Below, in pieces: positions 15,657-24,388 of a stretch of 64,000 bases of DNA (within the stretch, counting starts at the first letter, position 1; each line of letters starts with the position of its first letter). The notes under the pieces are model-generated. The model made no database searches and was not told the DNA's origin. It saw only the letters and a list, made by a program, of their open reading frames with translations. Origin of the DNA: Cytophagales bacterium (lineage in GTDB: Bacteria > Bacteroidota > Bacteroidia > Cytophagales > Cyclobacteriaceae); assembly GCA_017303795.1 (NCBI GenBank), contig JAFLBR010000017.1:1-64000 (forward strand), given 5' to 3'. The position numbers and the translations under genes are program-made.

Positions 15657-17102
15657 ATGTCTTTTGCTTCCCTCCTTACGGAATATACAACTCGTCCTAA
15701 TATCTGGGATGAGATGTGCGCGCAAGGCGAAATCCGAAAACATTATCAGCTCTTCTTCGATTCGCTTAGCCAAGTTGCCCCGGCCGAACTGACACACAAA
15801 GATGAGCTGGCCAAAAAGCTTTTCATGAGCCAGGGCATTACGTTTACGGTTTACAGCGATGGCGAGGGTATAGAAAAGATTTTTCCGTTCGATATTATTC
15901 CGCGCATTATCACAGCCGCGGAATGGCAACACATTGAAGCAGGCATTAAGCAACGCATAAAAGCTCTCAATATCTTTTTAAAAGATATATACCACGATCA
16001 GTTCATTATCAAGGATGGCATCATGCCGGCATCGCTGGTGCATTCGTGTCCTAACTTTTTGCGCGAGATGGTAGATGTTGATGTGCCATTTAACATCTAT
16101 ACCCACATTTCTGGTATTGATCTGATTCGCGACAGCGATGGTTCGTTTTATGTGTTGGAAGATAATTTACGCACACCGTCAGGGGTTTCGTATATGTTGG
16201 AGAATCGCAACATGACGTACCGCGTGTTTCCGGGTTTGCTGCCGCGTAACAATGTGCGGTCTGTTAAAGACTATCCCGACTTGTTGTTGAAGAACTTACT
16301 TTCGATTAGTAACCGGCAAAAAAGTAATCCTACCGTAGTGTTGCTTACACCGGGTATTTTTAACTCTGCGTATTTTGAACACACCACACTTGCCCGTTTA
16401 ATGGGCGTGGAATTGGTGGAGGGTCGCGATCTTGTTGTGGACAATGCGAAGGTGTACATGAAAACCACTGCTGGTCTAAAACAAGTTGATATTATTTATC
16501 GCAGGGTTGACGATGATTTTGTTGATCCACTCGTTTTTAATCCTAACAGTATACTGGGCGTTTCGGGATTATATTATGCTTACCGAATGGGCAATGTAGC
16601 CATTGTAAACGCACCCGGTAATGGCGTGGCCGATGATAAAGCAATTTATCCATTTGTGCCGGATATGATTAAGTATTACCTGAATGAAGAACCGATTCTA
16701 AAGACAGTGCCTACTTATGCCATGGATAAAACCGAACATTTTAACCATGTGTTTGATAACATTGGTAAAATGGTGATTAAAAAAACCAATGAGAGTGGAG
16801 GGTATGGTATGTTGATGGGAAGTGCCTGCACAGAACAACAGGTAATTGATTATAAAAAAGAAGTAGAAAAAAATCCACGCCAGTTCATTGCGCAACCTAT
16901 CATCAGTTTATCGTCAGTGCCTTGTTTTATCAATAATAAAATTCAGCCACGCCATGTTGACTTGCGGCCGTTTGCATTGTATGGCCCGCAAGGAATTGAG
17001 ATTGTGCCGGGTGGTTTAACGCGCGTGGCATTGCGCGAAGGATCGTTGGTTGTAAACTCCTCGCAAGGAGGTGGAAGTAAAGATACCTGGATATTAAGTT
17101 AG
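15657..17102 (+). CDS. Circularly permuted type 2 ATP-grasp protein
   Basis: A 481-residue protein of the circularly permuted ATP-grasp family (formerly DUF404/DUF407). Visible motifs are VLEDNLRTPSGVSYMLENR, RRVDDDFVDPL and the lysine/glycine loop VIKKTNESGGYGML, consistent with ATP and metal binding for carboxylate-amine ligation. Family members in this gene context are predicted to make a peptide or isopeptide product; none of that is proven. The ATG at 15657 is preceded by AAGGAA and a promoter box. The next gene begins four bases after its stop. Confidence 0.9.
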   Translation: MSFASLLTEYTTRPNIWDEMCAQGEIRKHYQLFFDSLSQVAPAELTHKDELAKKLFMSQGITFTVYSDGEGIEKIFPFDIIPRIITAAEWQHIEAGIKQRIKALNIFLKDIYHDQFIIKDGIMPASLVHSCPNFLREMVDVDVPFNIYTHISGIDLIRDSDGSFYVLEDNLRTPSGVSYMLENRNMTYRVFPGLLPRNNVRSVKDYPDLLLKNLLSISNRQKSNPTVVLLTPGIFNSAYFEHTTLARLMGVELVEGRDLVVDNAKVYMKTTAGLKQVDIIYRRVDDDFVDPLVFNPNSILGVSGLYYAYRMGNVAIVNAPGNGVADDKAIYPFVPDMIKYYLNEEPILKTVPTYAMDKTEHFNHVFDNIGKMVIKKTNESGGYGMLMGSACTEQQVIDYKKEVEKNPRQFIAQPIISLSSVPCFINNKIQPRHVDLRPFALYGPQGIEIVPGGLTRVALREGSLVVNSSQGGGSKDTWILS

Positions 17103-17106
17103 AGAA

Positions 17107-18027
17107 ATGTTAAGTCGAGTTGCCGATGCTGTTTTCTGGATGGCCCGCTACATGGAGCGGACAGATAACGTATTGCGGGCGCTGCGCACCAATTATATTG
17201 CATCGCAAGACGAGATTCAGAATTTTGATTGGCAACTGTGGATTGATGGTTTGGGTGCCACCGCTCAAAAGTCGGATACTAAACTGGCCTATCGCGATGC
17301 GCTGTATCAACTCTTGTTAAACAAAGAGAATGATAATGCCGTGCTTACTAACATTGTGCGGGCCCGCGAAAACGCACGATCGGTACAAGATTATGTAACC
17401 AAAGAAGTTTGGCAATGCATGAACGATTATTACCATCTCATTCGCGAGAAGCATACCGAGTATTTAATTTTGCATGGCGATCCGGTAACGGCCTTCGATA
17501 ACCTGCTTCGCGAAAGCACATTGTTTTATGGCACAGTTGATATAACCATGAATCGTGGTGAAGGCTATACGTTCTTAAGCTTAGGTAAGTATATGGAACG
17601 CATGCTGCGCAGCCTCGACATACTGGAACTGAAAATAAAAGAACTGGAAAAACAAGATAACGAATTGGTGCAATGGAAGTATTTGTTGTACTCCCTTTCG
17701 GGATATGAGTTCCATACCAAATTTTACCGCAGTGCACTTTCTACCGAGAATGTAATTCATCAGATTATTATGAATGTGCAATTTCCGCATTCGGTGTTGT
17801 ATTGTTTGTTACAAGTGGAACGCTACTTTAAAAGATTAGACACCATTTCGTTGCCGGAACATTTTAAAGAGATGGAATTTTTGTTGGGCCGGGCCGTGAG
17901 CAATCTGCGCTATGGAGCGCCAGCCCAGCCTTCGGTAAAAAACATAATGCCCTTGATTGAAAGTACACGTAAAGAAATTAAATCGCTTAGCCAGAAACTG
18001 GCAACGTTATATTTTGGATATTCTTAA
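17107..18027 (+). CDS. Alpha-E domain protein (DUF403)
   Basis: A 306-residue all-helical protein starting MLSRVADAVFWMARYMERTDN, the signature of the alpha-E family (DUF403, PF04168). These proteins almost always accompany the permuted ATP-grasp enzyme and a transglutaminase and are thought to be a structural or substrate-handling partner. It sits four bases after the ATP-grasp gene and 10 bases before the transglutaminase gene. No catalytic motif is apparent. Confidence 0.9.
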   Translation: MLSRVADAVFWMARYMERTDNVLRALRTNYIASQDEIQNFDWQLWIDGLGATAQKSDTKLAYRDALYQLLLNKENDNAVLTNIVRARENARSVQDYVTKEVWQCMNDYYHLIREKHTEYLILHGDPVTAFDNLLRESTLFYGTVDITMNRGEGYTFLSLGKYMERMLRSLDILELKIKELEKQDNELVQWKYLLYSLSGYEFHTKFYRSALSTENVIHQIIMNVQFPHSVLYCLLQVERYFKRLDTISLPEHFKEMEFLLGRAVSNLRYGAPAQPSVKNIMPLIESTRKEIKSLSQKLATLYFGYS

Positions 18028-18037
18028 CTGATTTACC

Positions 18038-19000
18038 ATGCCGTTATTTTATATCCTGCACCGAACCCATTATATCTACTCAGGTCTTGTTATTGACTCG
18101 GCCAACCAGATAAAGCTATATCCGGTTAACGATGAATTTCAAAAGGTGAGTCAACACAGGTTGGTAATCTCATCAAGTCCGGCAGTCCATACCATCCGCG
18201 ATTACTTTGATAACCTTACGGGATTCTTTACGGTAGTTGCACCACATTCGCATCTTGCCATTGATAGTATGTTGGCCGTTGAGATGTTGCCAAAACCGGT
18301 GCCTGTAAAATCACTTCCCCCATCAGAAGTTTGGATACAAACGCATAGCACGGAAAACCAACTACGCTTTCATGATTTCTTAAAAGCAGAAGAGGCTACA
18401 AGTCAGCAAGAGATTCAACAAGCCGTGCATGAAATTCTGAGCAAAGTGCAACACCCGCTCGATACCATTGTTGATTTATCAAACTACATCTACGATAACT
18501 TTACGTATCAGAAAGGAGTAACCAGTATTGAAACCAGTGTGGATGAGTTGTGGCAATTACGTGCGGGCGTGTGTCAGGATTTTGCCCATTTGCTACTCTA
18601 CATGTTAAGATTAATGGGCGTGCCGGGTCGATACATCAGTGGTTATATTTGTCCGGGTAGCAGCGAATGGCGAGGTGAGGGAGCAACCCATGCGTGGGCA
18701 GAAGCCTGGTTGCCAGACACCGGCTGGGTAGGTATTGATCCCACTAACAAATGCATTGCAGGCGAACGGCATGTTCGGTTAGCATCGGGAAGAAATTTTA
18801 GTGATTGCACGCCCGTTAAAGGAACCTATAAGGGCACAACCGAACATAAACTTGAAGTTACCGTGCAGTTTGGCACGCAGGCATTTTCAGAAGAACAGTT
18901 GGCCAACCCAACACCTACCTTTATAAGTGGTAACACGGTATATGAAGGTGTGCCGCGTAACTCGTACATGGCCTACATGCAAATGCAACAGCAGCAGTAA
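18038..19000 (+). CDS. Transglutaminase-like protein
   Basis: A 320-residue cytoplasmic protein with the bacterial transglutaminase N-terminal beta domain (about residues 1-90) and a papain-like core whose triad is complete: Cys179 (AGVCQDFAH), His218 (THAWAEAW) and Asp234 (GIDPTN). It is predicted to be a peptidase or amide-transferring enzyme that acts on the product of the ATP-grasp enzyme. It closes the three-gene operon and is convergent with crcB, with only one base between the stop codons. Confidence 0.9.
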   Translation: MPLFYILHRTHYIYSGLVIDSANQIKLYPVNDEFQKVSQHRLVISSSPAVHTIRDYFDNLTGFFTVVAPHSHLAIDSMLAVEMLPKPVPVKSLPPSEVWIQTHSTENQLRFHDFLKAEEATSQQEIQQAVHEILSKVQHPLDTIVDLSNYIYDNFTYQKGVTSIETSVDELWQLRAGVCQDFAHLLLYMLRLMGVPGRYISGYICPGSSEWRGEGATHAWAEAWLPDTGWVGIDPTNKCIAGERHVRLASGRNFSDCTPVKGTYKGTTEHKLEVTVQFGTQAFSEEQLANPTPTFISGNTVYEGVPRNSYMAYMQMQQQQ

Positions 19001-19001
19001 A

Positions 19002-19370
19002 TTACATTTTGGTAAGAAAAACTCCGGCCGCCACAGCCAATAACCCAATAGCAAAACTAGAGATGCTGAAAAGGGAGAAGGTCCAGTAGTTACCGGCTTC
19101 TAATAATTTCAGATTTTCATAGGCAAATGCTGAGAAGGTGGTGTAGCCTCCGCAGAAGCCTGTGGTAAGAAATAATCGCCATTCAGGTGTAAGCCATTGA
19201 AATTTTTCTGATAGTCCGTAAAAAATACCAATCAGTAAACAACCCAGCACATTTGCTATCCAGGTGCCCCAGGCAAAATCAGATTGCGTGCGTGCAAATA
19301 AAAGTGAGGTAGCATATCGGCACATGCTACCGGCTAATCCTCCTAATCCTACTAATAAAAATGCTTTCAT
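19002..19370 (-). CDS. crcB: Fluoride channel CrcB/Fluc
   Basis: A 122-residue four-helix inner-membrane protein. It has the conserved GGLAGSMCRY start, the GTWIANVLGC asparagine motif and GFCGGYTTFSAF, which line the fluoride pore in dual-topology Fluc dimers. It overlaps the antiporter gene upstream by four bases, so the two form an operon. No fluoride riboswitch (crcB motif) is visible in front of the antiporter gene. Confidence 0.93.
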   Translation of the reverse strand: MKAFLLVGLGGLAGSMCRYATSLLFARTQSDFAWGTWIANVLGCLLIGIFYGLSEKFQWLTPEWRLFLTTGFCGGYTTFSAFAYENLKLLEAGNYWTFSLFSISSFAIGLLAVAAGVFLTKM

Positions 19371-20839
19371 TCTAGATGCAGACCAAAGCTATCATAAATT
19401 TTTGACCGAGCTTCTTTATTGTCAGCCAATATAAGCAAGTGATCGTTGGCTTCAATTTCTGTGTCACCACCAGGTGTAACATACTTATCCTGTCGGTGAA
19501 TCAAAACAATTAAAGATGATTTGGGAAGTTTGAGTTGAACAATCTGTTTACCCACTGCTTCAGAGTTTTCAGGAATATCTAATTCTATTAACTCTGACTT
19601 AGAGCCATCTTTTAATTCAAGGTCGAGCGGGAATTTTCGTTTTACTTTTTCGGGTACGCCCACGTGCAGCCACTTGGCCATCAACGAAAGTGTAGATCCT
19701 TGTAATACTACCGAGGTTACAGAAATGAAAAATACCAGGTTAAAGATGGTATCCGCATAGTGCACTCCGGCAATCATGGGGTAGGTGGCAAACACAATGG
19801 GTGCTGCACCGCGTAAGCCCACCCACGAGATAAAAAGTTTCTTTCGGAAGTTCAGATCTTTGGAGCGAATCAACATCAGGAATACAGCCACTGGTCTTGC
19901 TACTAAAATCAGGAACAAAGAGATTAAAATACCTTCACCAATGATAGGTGTTATTTGGGATGGATATACGAGCAAACCAAGTGTTAAGAACATCACAATC
20001 TGCATAAGCCAGGCAATGCCATCAAAAAACTTGATTAAACTTTTTTTGTGGATGATACTGGCGTTACCCAAAATAATTCCCGCACCATAAATAGCAAGGA
20101 AGCCGTTACCACCAATGGCATCGGTAAACGAAAAGGTGAAAAACATGAGCGATATAAGCAACACCGGATAAAGGCCAGCCACATCAAGACTTATACGGTT
20201 GAGTACATAAACCATAAGTCGGCCACCGCCATAACCACATGCAGCACCCAACACCATTCCTTTTAAAAACTTGGGGATCATGATGGCAATAGATGCTTCA
20301 GGCTGCATTACTAAGTCAATGAAACTGATGGTGAGGAAATACGCCATCGGGTCGTTACTGCCACTTTCAAATTCAAGCAACGGACGCAGGTTTCCTTTAA
20401 GGCCCACATTTCGGGTTCTTAAAATTGAGAATACAGCGGCCGCATCGGTAGATGAAACGATGGCTCCAAGCAACATTCCCTCCATTAAGGTAATGTTGAG
20501 TATATAAGAACTGAAAACACCAACACTAACCGCAGTGATAAGAACACCTACAGTTGAGAGTGCTAATCCGTTTTTAAGAACAGGCTTAATGCTTTCTAGT
20601 TTAGTTTCTAATCCACCAGAAAATAAGATGAACGTTAAAGCCACCACCCCCATAAACTGGGCGATTTTGGCATCATTAAAATAAATTTTTCCAGGCCCTT
20701 CAGATCCGGCCAGCATACCCACAATTAAGAAGAGTATAAGTGTAGGTACCCCAAACTTAAATGAAGTTTTACTGGCGATGATACTCGCAAAGAGCATGAT
20801 CGACCCGAGGAGCAATATGTTTTCAGCCGTTAAGGTCAC
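19367..20839 (-). CDS. Potassium/proton antiporter, NhaP2/CvrA type
   Basis: A 490-residue CPA1-family monovalent cation/proton antiporter. About twelve helices cover residues 1-390, with SSTDAAAVFSILR and the ESGSNDPMAYF motif carrying the transport acidic residues. A cytoplasmic RCK_C (TrkA-C) regulatory domain covers about 400-490. This layout is that of K+/H+ antiporters with RCK control. The downstream crcB gene overlaps its stop codon by four bases. Confidence 0.88.
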   Translation of the reverse strand: MTLTAENILLLGSIMLFASIIASKTSFKFGVPTLILFLIVGMLAGSEGPGKIYFNDAKIAQFMGVVALTFILFSGGLETKLESIKPVLKNGLALSTVGVLITAVSVGVFSSYILNITLMEGMLLGAIVSSTDAAAVFSILRTRNVGLKGNLRPLLEFESGSNDPMAYFLTISFIDLVMQPEASIAIMIPKFLKGMVLGAACGYGGGRLMVYVLNRISLDVAGLYPVLLISLMFFTFSFTDAIGGNGFLAIYGAGIILGNASIIHKKSLIKFFDGIAWLMQIVMFLTLGLLVYPSQITPIIGEGILISLFLILVARPVAVFLMLIRSKDLNFRKKLFISWVGLRGAAPIVFATYPMIAGVHYADTIFNLVFFISVTSVVLQGSTLSLMAKWLHVGVPEKVKRKFPLDLELKDGSKSELIELDIPENSEAVGKQIVQLKLPKSSLIVLIHRQDKYVTPGGDTEIEANDHLLILADNKEARSKIYDSFGLHLE

Positions 20840-20864
20840 TTCGTGTTATTCGAATTTTTAATTC

Positions 20865-20894
20865 AGGCTGAAGTTGATTTTTCAACTTCAGCCT
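20865..20894. other. Perfect 13-bp hairpin upstream of the antiporter gene
   Basis: AGGCTGAAGTTGA and TCAACTTCAGCCT pair perfectly around a four-base loop, followed on the plus strand by TTCTATTTTTT. No plus-strand gene ends here (the transglutaminase stop is almost 2 kb away), so it is more likely part of the antiporter leader or a terminator for the small minus-strand gene at 21015-21110. Confidence 0.5.
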
Positions 20895-20938
20895 TTCTAT
20901 TTTTTAACAGATGTTACACATCACTTAAAGTGAATTGA

Positions 20939-20983
20939 GGCGTCTGACGGCTGTTTACTTAATACTAAAGCCGTCTTGACACC
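20939..20983. repeat. Hairpin repeat of the GGCGTC-GACnGCT type
   Basis: Inner arms GACGGCT/AGCCGTC and outer arms GGCGTC/GACACC form a stem-loop. It has the same architecture as the hairpin at 4049-4080, differing mainly in the loop, so the two look like members of one dispersed repeat family. Confidence 0.45.
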
Positions 20984-21014
20984 TGATACTTACGTTGCTG
21001 CGTAACATCAAGTC

Positions 21015-21110
21015 TTAAGACAGTTTCAAGATAATGAAAAGTGCTAAAAGGAGCAGCCCCATTAAAATGATAAACCAAAGTCTTTTTACGTGTTCAAAAA
21101 ATTCTTTCAT
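21015..21110 (-). CDS. Small membrane protein (31 residues)
   Basis: An open frame from the ATG at 21110 encodes a 31-residue peptide starting MKEFFEHVKRLW and continuing with a single hydrophobic helix of about 18 residues, ending KLS before TAA. The amphipathic, charged start plus one membrane helix is the usual design of bacterial small membrane proteins. It lies in the long gap between the antiporter gene and the 110-residue secreted protein gene. No clear ribosome-binding site is visible, and a TATATTTA box overlaps the ATG. Confidence 0.45.
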   Translation of the reverse strand: MKEFFEHVKRLWFIILMGLLLLALFIILKLS

Positions 21111-21236
21111 AAATATATAGATGTAATGAGTACAGCAAGGTGTATTATGCCGTATTCAGGGTTATTTAATTGATTTAATAAGTAGATATAGTCCACTCAG
21201 AAACTGGGTGGAGAAACGAAAAGTAATGACTGACCC

Positions 21237-21569
21237 TTAGGGTGCGTGAATGGTGACTACTTCGTAGAAGACATTAAAACTGTGAATCGGAACCCGAAGT
21301 GCCTCTTGCTTACGGATTGATGTGGTTAACTGGAAACTTGCCTGTTGCCAGGTTGTTTCAATAAATTCCTGCTGGCGAATTGGGTTAACCGGAATATTCT
21401 CGGCCTGATCGCGGGCTGTTATAACCGAGGCTTGACTAATTTGAAAAACCGGTTTTCCGGTAGCAGTTTGGCTATCTGCTTTTTGTATAGTTGAAAATGC
21501 AACCAGCGCAAAGACAACTGGCAGCATGGCGCTGGCCCAGATTTGCTTTGTTAACCGGATAATTTTCAT
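21237..21569 (-). CDS. Hypothetical exported protein
   Basis: A 110-residue protein with a signal peptide (hydrophobic core MLPVVFALVAFST, cleavage near ADSQ). The mature 75 or so residues match no family I know. A perfect promoter box TATATTTG (21575-21582) lies five bases upstream of the ATG, so the message would be nearly leaderless. It is divergent from rsmG. The short gene has its own promoter and supports a real product, but function is unknown. Confidence 0.65.
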   Translation of the reverse strand: MKIIRLTKQIWASAMLPVVFALVAFSTIQKADSQTATGKPVFQISQASVITARDQAENIPVNPIRQQEFIETTWQQASFQLTTSIRKQEALRVPIHSFNVFYEVVTIHAP

Positions 21570-21574
21570 AATGG

Positions 21575-21582
21575 CAAATATA
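21575..21582 (-). promoter_or_regulatory. Promoter -7 box TATATTTG
   Basis: A perfect TAnnTTTG box on the minus strand, five bases from the ATG at 21569. Start of transcription would fall at about the A of the start codon. Confidence 0.5.
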
Positions 21583-21687
21583 ATCTTTTTTACCGCTGAT
21601 CAGACTTTGCGTCAGAACTCCGGCTCTGAGGAAGTATTTTTTCGATCTTCAAACGGTTGTGGTTTACTTTAGAAAGTTTTCAAAACT

Positions 21688-21695
21688 TATCTTTG
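21688..21695 (+). promoter_or_regulatory. rsmG promoter -7 box TATCTTTG
   Basis: A perfect -7 octamer 17 bases upstream of the ATG at 21713. It lies inside a longer open frame that begins at 21659, so it argues for the shorter rsmG start. Confidence 0.5.
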
Positions 21696-21712
21696 TGGCA
21701 TATTTACAACTC

Positions 21713-22342
21713 ATGCCGGGTACCGAACTTATTAAAAACTATTTTCCTGATCTTACGCCAGTTCAGGTAACGCAATTTGAAAAACTAGCTGACTTATATA
21801 AGGAGTGGAATGAAAAAATCAATGTTATCTCCCGTAAGGACATTGATAATATTTACATCAACCACGTGTTGCACTCGCTTGGAATTGCCAAAGTAATTTC
21901 ATTTAAAGCTGGTACTGAGATTTTAGATGTCGGAACCGGTGGCGGCTTTCCCGGAATACCATTAGCTATTATGTTTCCGCAAACACAATTTCATTTGGTG
22001 GATTCAATCGGTAAAAAAATTACCGTAGTAACAGAAGTGACAAAAGCCCTTGGCTTAAAAAATGTAAGAGCAGAACAAGCACGGGCCGAGCAGCTAAAAG
22101 GTAAGTACGATTTTATTGTAAGCCGCGCGGTAACCCGCATGAAAGAGTTTCACGGTTGGATTCAACACAAAGTAAAAGAAGAATCATTTAATACTCTCGA
22201 TAACGGAATTCTATACCTGAAAGGTGGCGATCTGGATGAAGAGATGAATGAACTCAGACGGCCATATAGCGTGTATAATCTGCCCGATTACTTTAAGGAA
22301 GAATTTTTCGAAACAAAGAAAGTGATTTACGTGCCGTTATAG
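21713..22342 (+). CDS. rsmG: 16S rRNA m7G527 methyltransferase
   Basis: RsmG methylates N7 of G527 in 16S rRNA. The 209-residue protein has the SAM-binding motif LDVGTGGGFPGIPL, the preceding NVISRKDIDNIYINHVLHSL segment and the SRAVTRMKEF motif of the family. The start at 21713 follows a promoter box; a longer frame from 21659 would cover it. The 3' end overlaps the convergent C1q-like gene by six bases. Confidence 0.93.
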   Translation: MPGTELIKNYFPDLTPVQVTQFEKLADLYKEWNEKINVISRKDIDNIYINHVLHSLGIAKVISFKAGTEILDVGTGGGFPGIPLAIMFPQTQFHLVDSIGKKITVVTEVTKALGLKNVRAEQARAEQLKGKYDFIVSRAVTRMKEFHGWIQHKVKEESFNTLDNGILYLKGGDLDEEMNELRRPYSVYNLPDYFKEEFFETKKVIYVPL

Positions 22343-23674
22343 TTTACTTCCAAAGAACAAACCATCTACACGCTCGCCAATAGAAATACTGGTAACTACT
22401 ACTTCCACCGTATCACCAGCGTTTAGTTTATAAATGTTAGAATCGTAATAGTTTATGATGGTTACCACCGGATATGCCTGTGTACGCTTTATATCATACA
22501 AAGAAGTAGTCCCGGAAGTAATTCTGAGTTTTATTGGAACTCCGCCCAAAGTTGAGGTACCCGTAACCGTAAATGAATAAACTCCTGCGGCCGGTGCTGT
22601 AAACCGGTTGGCTGCAACTACATTAAAATCATCAAACACATCGGTAAGTGTAATAGGCGAATCATTAAAGACGCCAAGCAGATTTTGAAAACTAAAACTT
22701 GACTTAAATGCATAGTTGGTTGCAATAGCGGTAGCGATAGAAGTATCTACATAACCTTTTGTGGTGGCATCGGTAACAGCAGTTGGTGCTCCTACATTTT
22801 GTATGCGTATGCCACTGGCATTGGGATTATTGGTTAATGCCTGTGCAAGTGTTGTGGTAATATTTACACTGTTGCCACCTAAAATAGCCAGACTGTTTGT
22901 GCCTGGTGTATAAGCAAGTGTTTGTTTATACGGAGTTAAATCTACTGAGGTAGCATCGTTGGTAAGGCTAAGCAGGTTAGTTGTAGGGTTCAATCCTAAA
23001 TCCTGATTATCGGTATTTACAGCACCAATGTTTACGCTGTTTCCACCACTAATAGTTAAGGTAGTGCCACTAAGAGTAAGACTTTGATTGGCAACCGGAG
23101 CCAGATCTACTTCTTTTGTTCCACCGGCATCGGTAATGCGAAGTTTTCTGTCGGCTGTTAGCGTGGCGGCAGTTATTAATTCGTTGGTAGCACTGTTGTC
23201 GGCATCACCTGTGTTGGTAATTACACCATTTATAATGGCAATGCCATTTCCTGCAGTTAAACTATTGTTACCCGAAAACTCTGCGTAAAATGCATAAGGT
23301 ACACTCATCAATTGCTGGCTGCCCGCCAATTGGTAAGAAGATCCGCCTGTAGGATCAATTTCAATCTGTAACCATTTGTTACCAACAGCCCAGCTTACAA
23401 ATGCAAAATTGCCTGAGGTTACGGTACCTTGCCCAATCACCAACGTAAACAAGCCAAACGGATTGGTTTTTGGACTATGCGTTTCGGTATACTCTGCTGT
23501 GCCCTGAGCAGTGTTTTGCAAAATGCTGATGCGCACCGAAATTTCTTTAGTGGCAATGGGCTTGCCTTCATTATCGCGAGCCACACCCTGGTAGTTGATA
23601 CCCTGGGGTGCTTGCGAAGAAGCAGGTAGAGAAATTAGTAAAGCCAGAACAGAGAGGAGTAAAAGTCTAATCAT
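22337..23674 (-). CDS. Secreted repeat protein with C-terminal C1q/TNF-like domain
   Basis: A 445-residue exported protein. After the signal peptide comes a beta domain (about residues 20-135, QGINYQGVARDNEGKPI), then low-complexity Asn/Thr/Gly-rich repeats (LTLSGTTLTISGGNSVNIG and similar, about 190-290), a TTKGYVDTSI collar segment typical of fibre proteins, and a C-terminal domain (about 320-445) that reads like C1q (AGVYSFTVTGT). It resembles phage-tail-fibre-like surface proteins of Cytophagales. It overlaps the T9SS-sorted protein gene by eight bases. The role is probably adhesive; I cannot show this. Confidence 0.7.
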   Translation of the reverse strand: MIRLLLLSVLALLISLPASSQAPQGINYQGVARDNEGKPIATKEISVRISILQNTAQGTAEYTETHSPKTNPFGLFTLVIGQGTVTSGNFAFVSWAVGNKWLQIEIDPTGGSSYQLAGSQQLMSVPYAFYAEFSGNNSLTAGNGIAIINGVITNTGDADNSATNELITAATLTADRKLRITDAGGTKEVDLAPVANQSLTLSGTTLTISGGNSVNIGAVNTDNQDLGLNPTTNLLSLTNDATSVDLTPYKQTLAYTPGTNSLAILGGNSVNITTTLAQALTNNPNASGIRIQNVGAPTAVTDATTKGYVDTSIATAIATNYAFKSSFSFQNLLGVFNDSPITLTDVFDDFNVVAANRFTAPAAGVYSFTVTGTSTLGGVPIKLRITSGTTSLYDIKRTQAYPVVTIINYYDSNIYKLNAGDTVEVVVTSISIGERVDGLFFGSKL

Positions 23675-24137
23675 AATCGGTACCTACTTTTATTATTTTA
23701 ATAGTTTTAGTTTCGTTGTTGTGTAAAAACACTTTCATAAAAAACATGCCTGCACTCAGGTCGCCAAGTTGTACCACGTTACTCTTATCGGGTTTTGCCG
23801 TGGTGATGTAGCGACCAAACGTATCGTATAATTCCATGTATAAAATCTTTACATCGCAGCCAACTGCGGTAATGGTTATCTCACTTCTTACCGGGTTGGG
23901 GTAATGATCGAATTGCAACTCTTTACAAGGCAATAACTCGGGTTGCAGGAAACCTTGCGTTAGAATTATATCCGAAGTTTGAAGGGTAATAATGGCGGGT
24001 TCGCCTATCGAACTGGTTAAAATAAAGTTGCTAATAGAAAGATCGAAACCTGCCAGATTGGTGACCTGTTGCCGGGCTTGTGAATGCCCGAAAAAGGGCA
24101 CAAAAAGAAGTAAGATGCACGTAAGTTTCGATCTCAT
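23667..24137 (-). CDS. T9SS type A sorting domain protein
   Basis: A 156-residue protein with a signal peptide (cleavage after FGHSQA), a short beta region (about 20-70) and a C-terminal type A sorting domain for the type IX secretion system (FDHYPNPVRSEITI, LYDTFGRYI, LSAGMFFMKV, KTIKIIKV). T9SS exports such proteins through the outer membrane and attaches or releases them. Its small size leaves almost no passenger domain. It is co-transcribed with the C1q-like protein, whose start overlaps its stop region, suggesting that the pair works together at the cell surface. Confidence 0.8.
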   Translation of the reverse strand: MRSKLTCILLLFVPFFGHSQARQQVTNLAGFDLSISNFILTSSIGEPAIITLQTSDIILTQGFLQPELLPCKELQFDHYPNPVRSEITITAVGCDVKILYMELYDTFGRYITTAKPDKSNVVQLGDLSAGMFFMKVFLHNNETKTIKIIKVGTDYD

Positions 24138-24153
24138 AACTGTTTAGGAAATA

Positions 24154-24183
24154 GAAACTTACAACAAATGGTTAAATATTCAA
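24154..24183 (-). promoter_or_regulatory. Promoter TTG-N19-TAAGTTTC of the T9SS/C1q operon
   Basis: On the minus strand TTG and TAAGTTTC are exactly 19 bases apart, one mismatch from the Bacteroidota consensus, and end 16 bases before the ATG at 24137. The rest of the gap to 24388 is AT-rich with no gene. Confidence 0.5.
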
Positions 24184-24388
24184 TTAAAGTATAATTTTTT
24201 AATGGTTTTTTATTCTGACTAGGGTTTTACCGAGCCATGCAGGTGTAAAAATTGATTAAGAAATTGAAGTGAAATGGTAATTATAAAACATTGAATACCA
24301 TGCGAATAGAATGATATACGCACACAATCATTACCAACATCTAACGCGTGTTAGGTGATTATCAGAAGTTTATAAATTTTTTAAGAGA

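Noticed and set aside
18990..20860. Search for a fluoride (crcB-motif) riboswitch near crcB
   Set aside because: crcB is the second gene behind the antiporter and the leader of the antiporter gene holds only the hairpin at 20865-20894, with none of the conserved crcB-motif elements visible to me.
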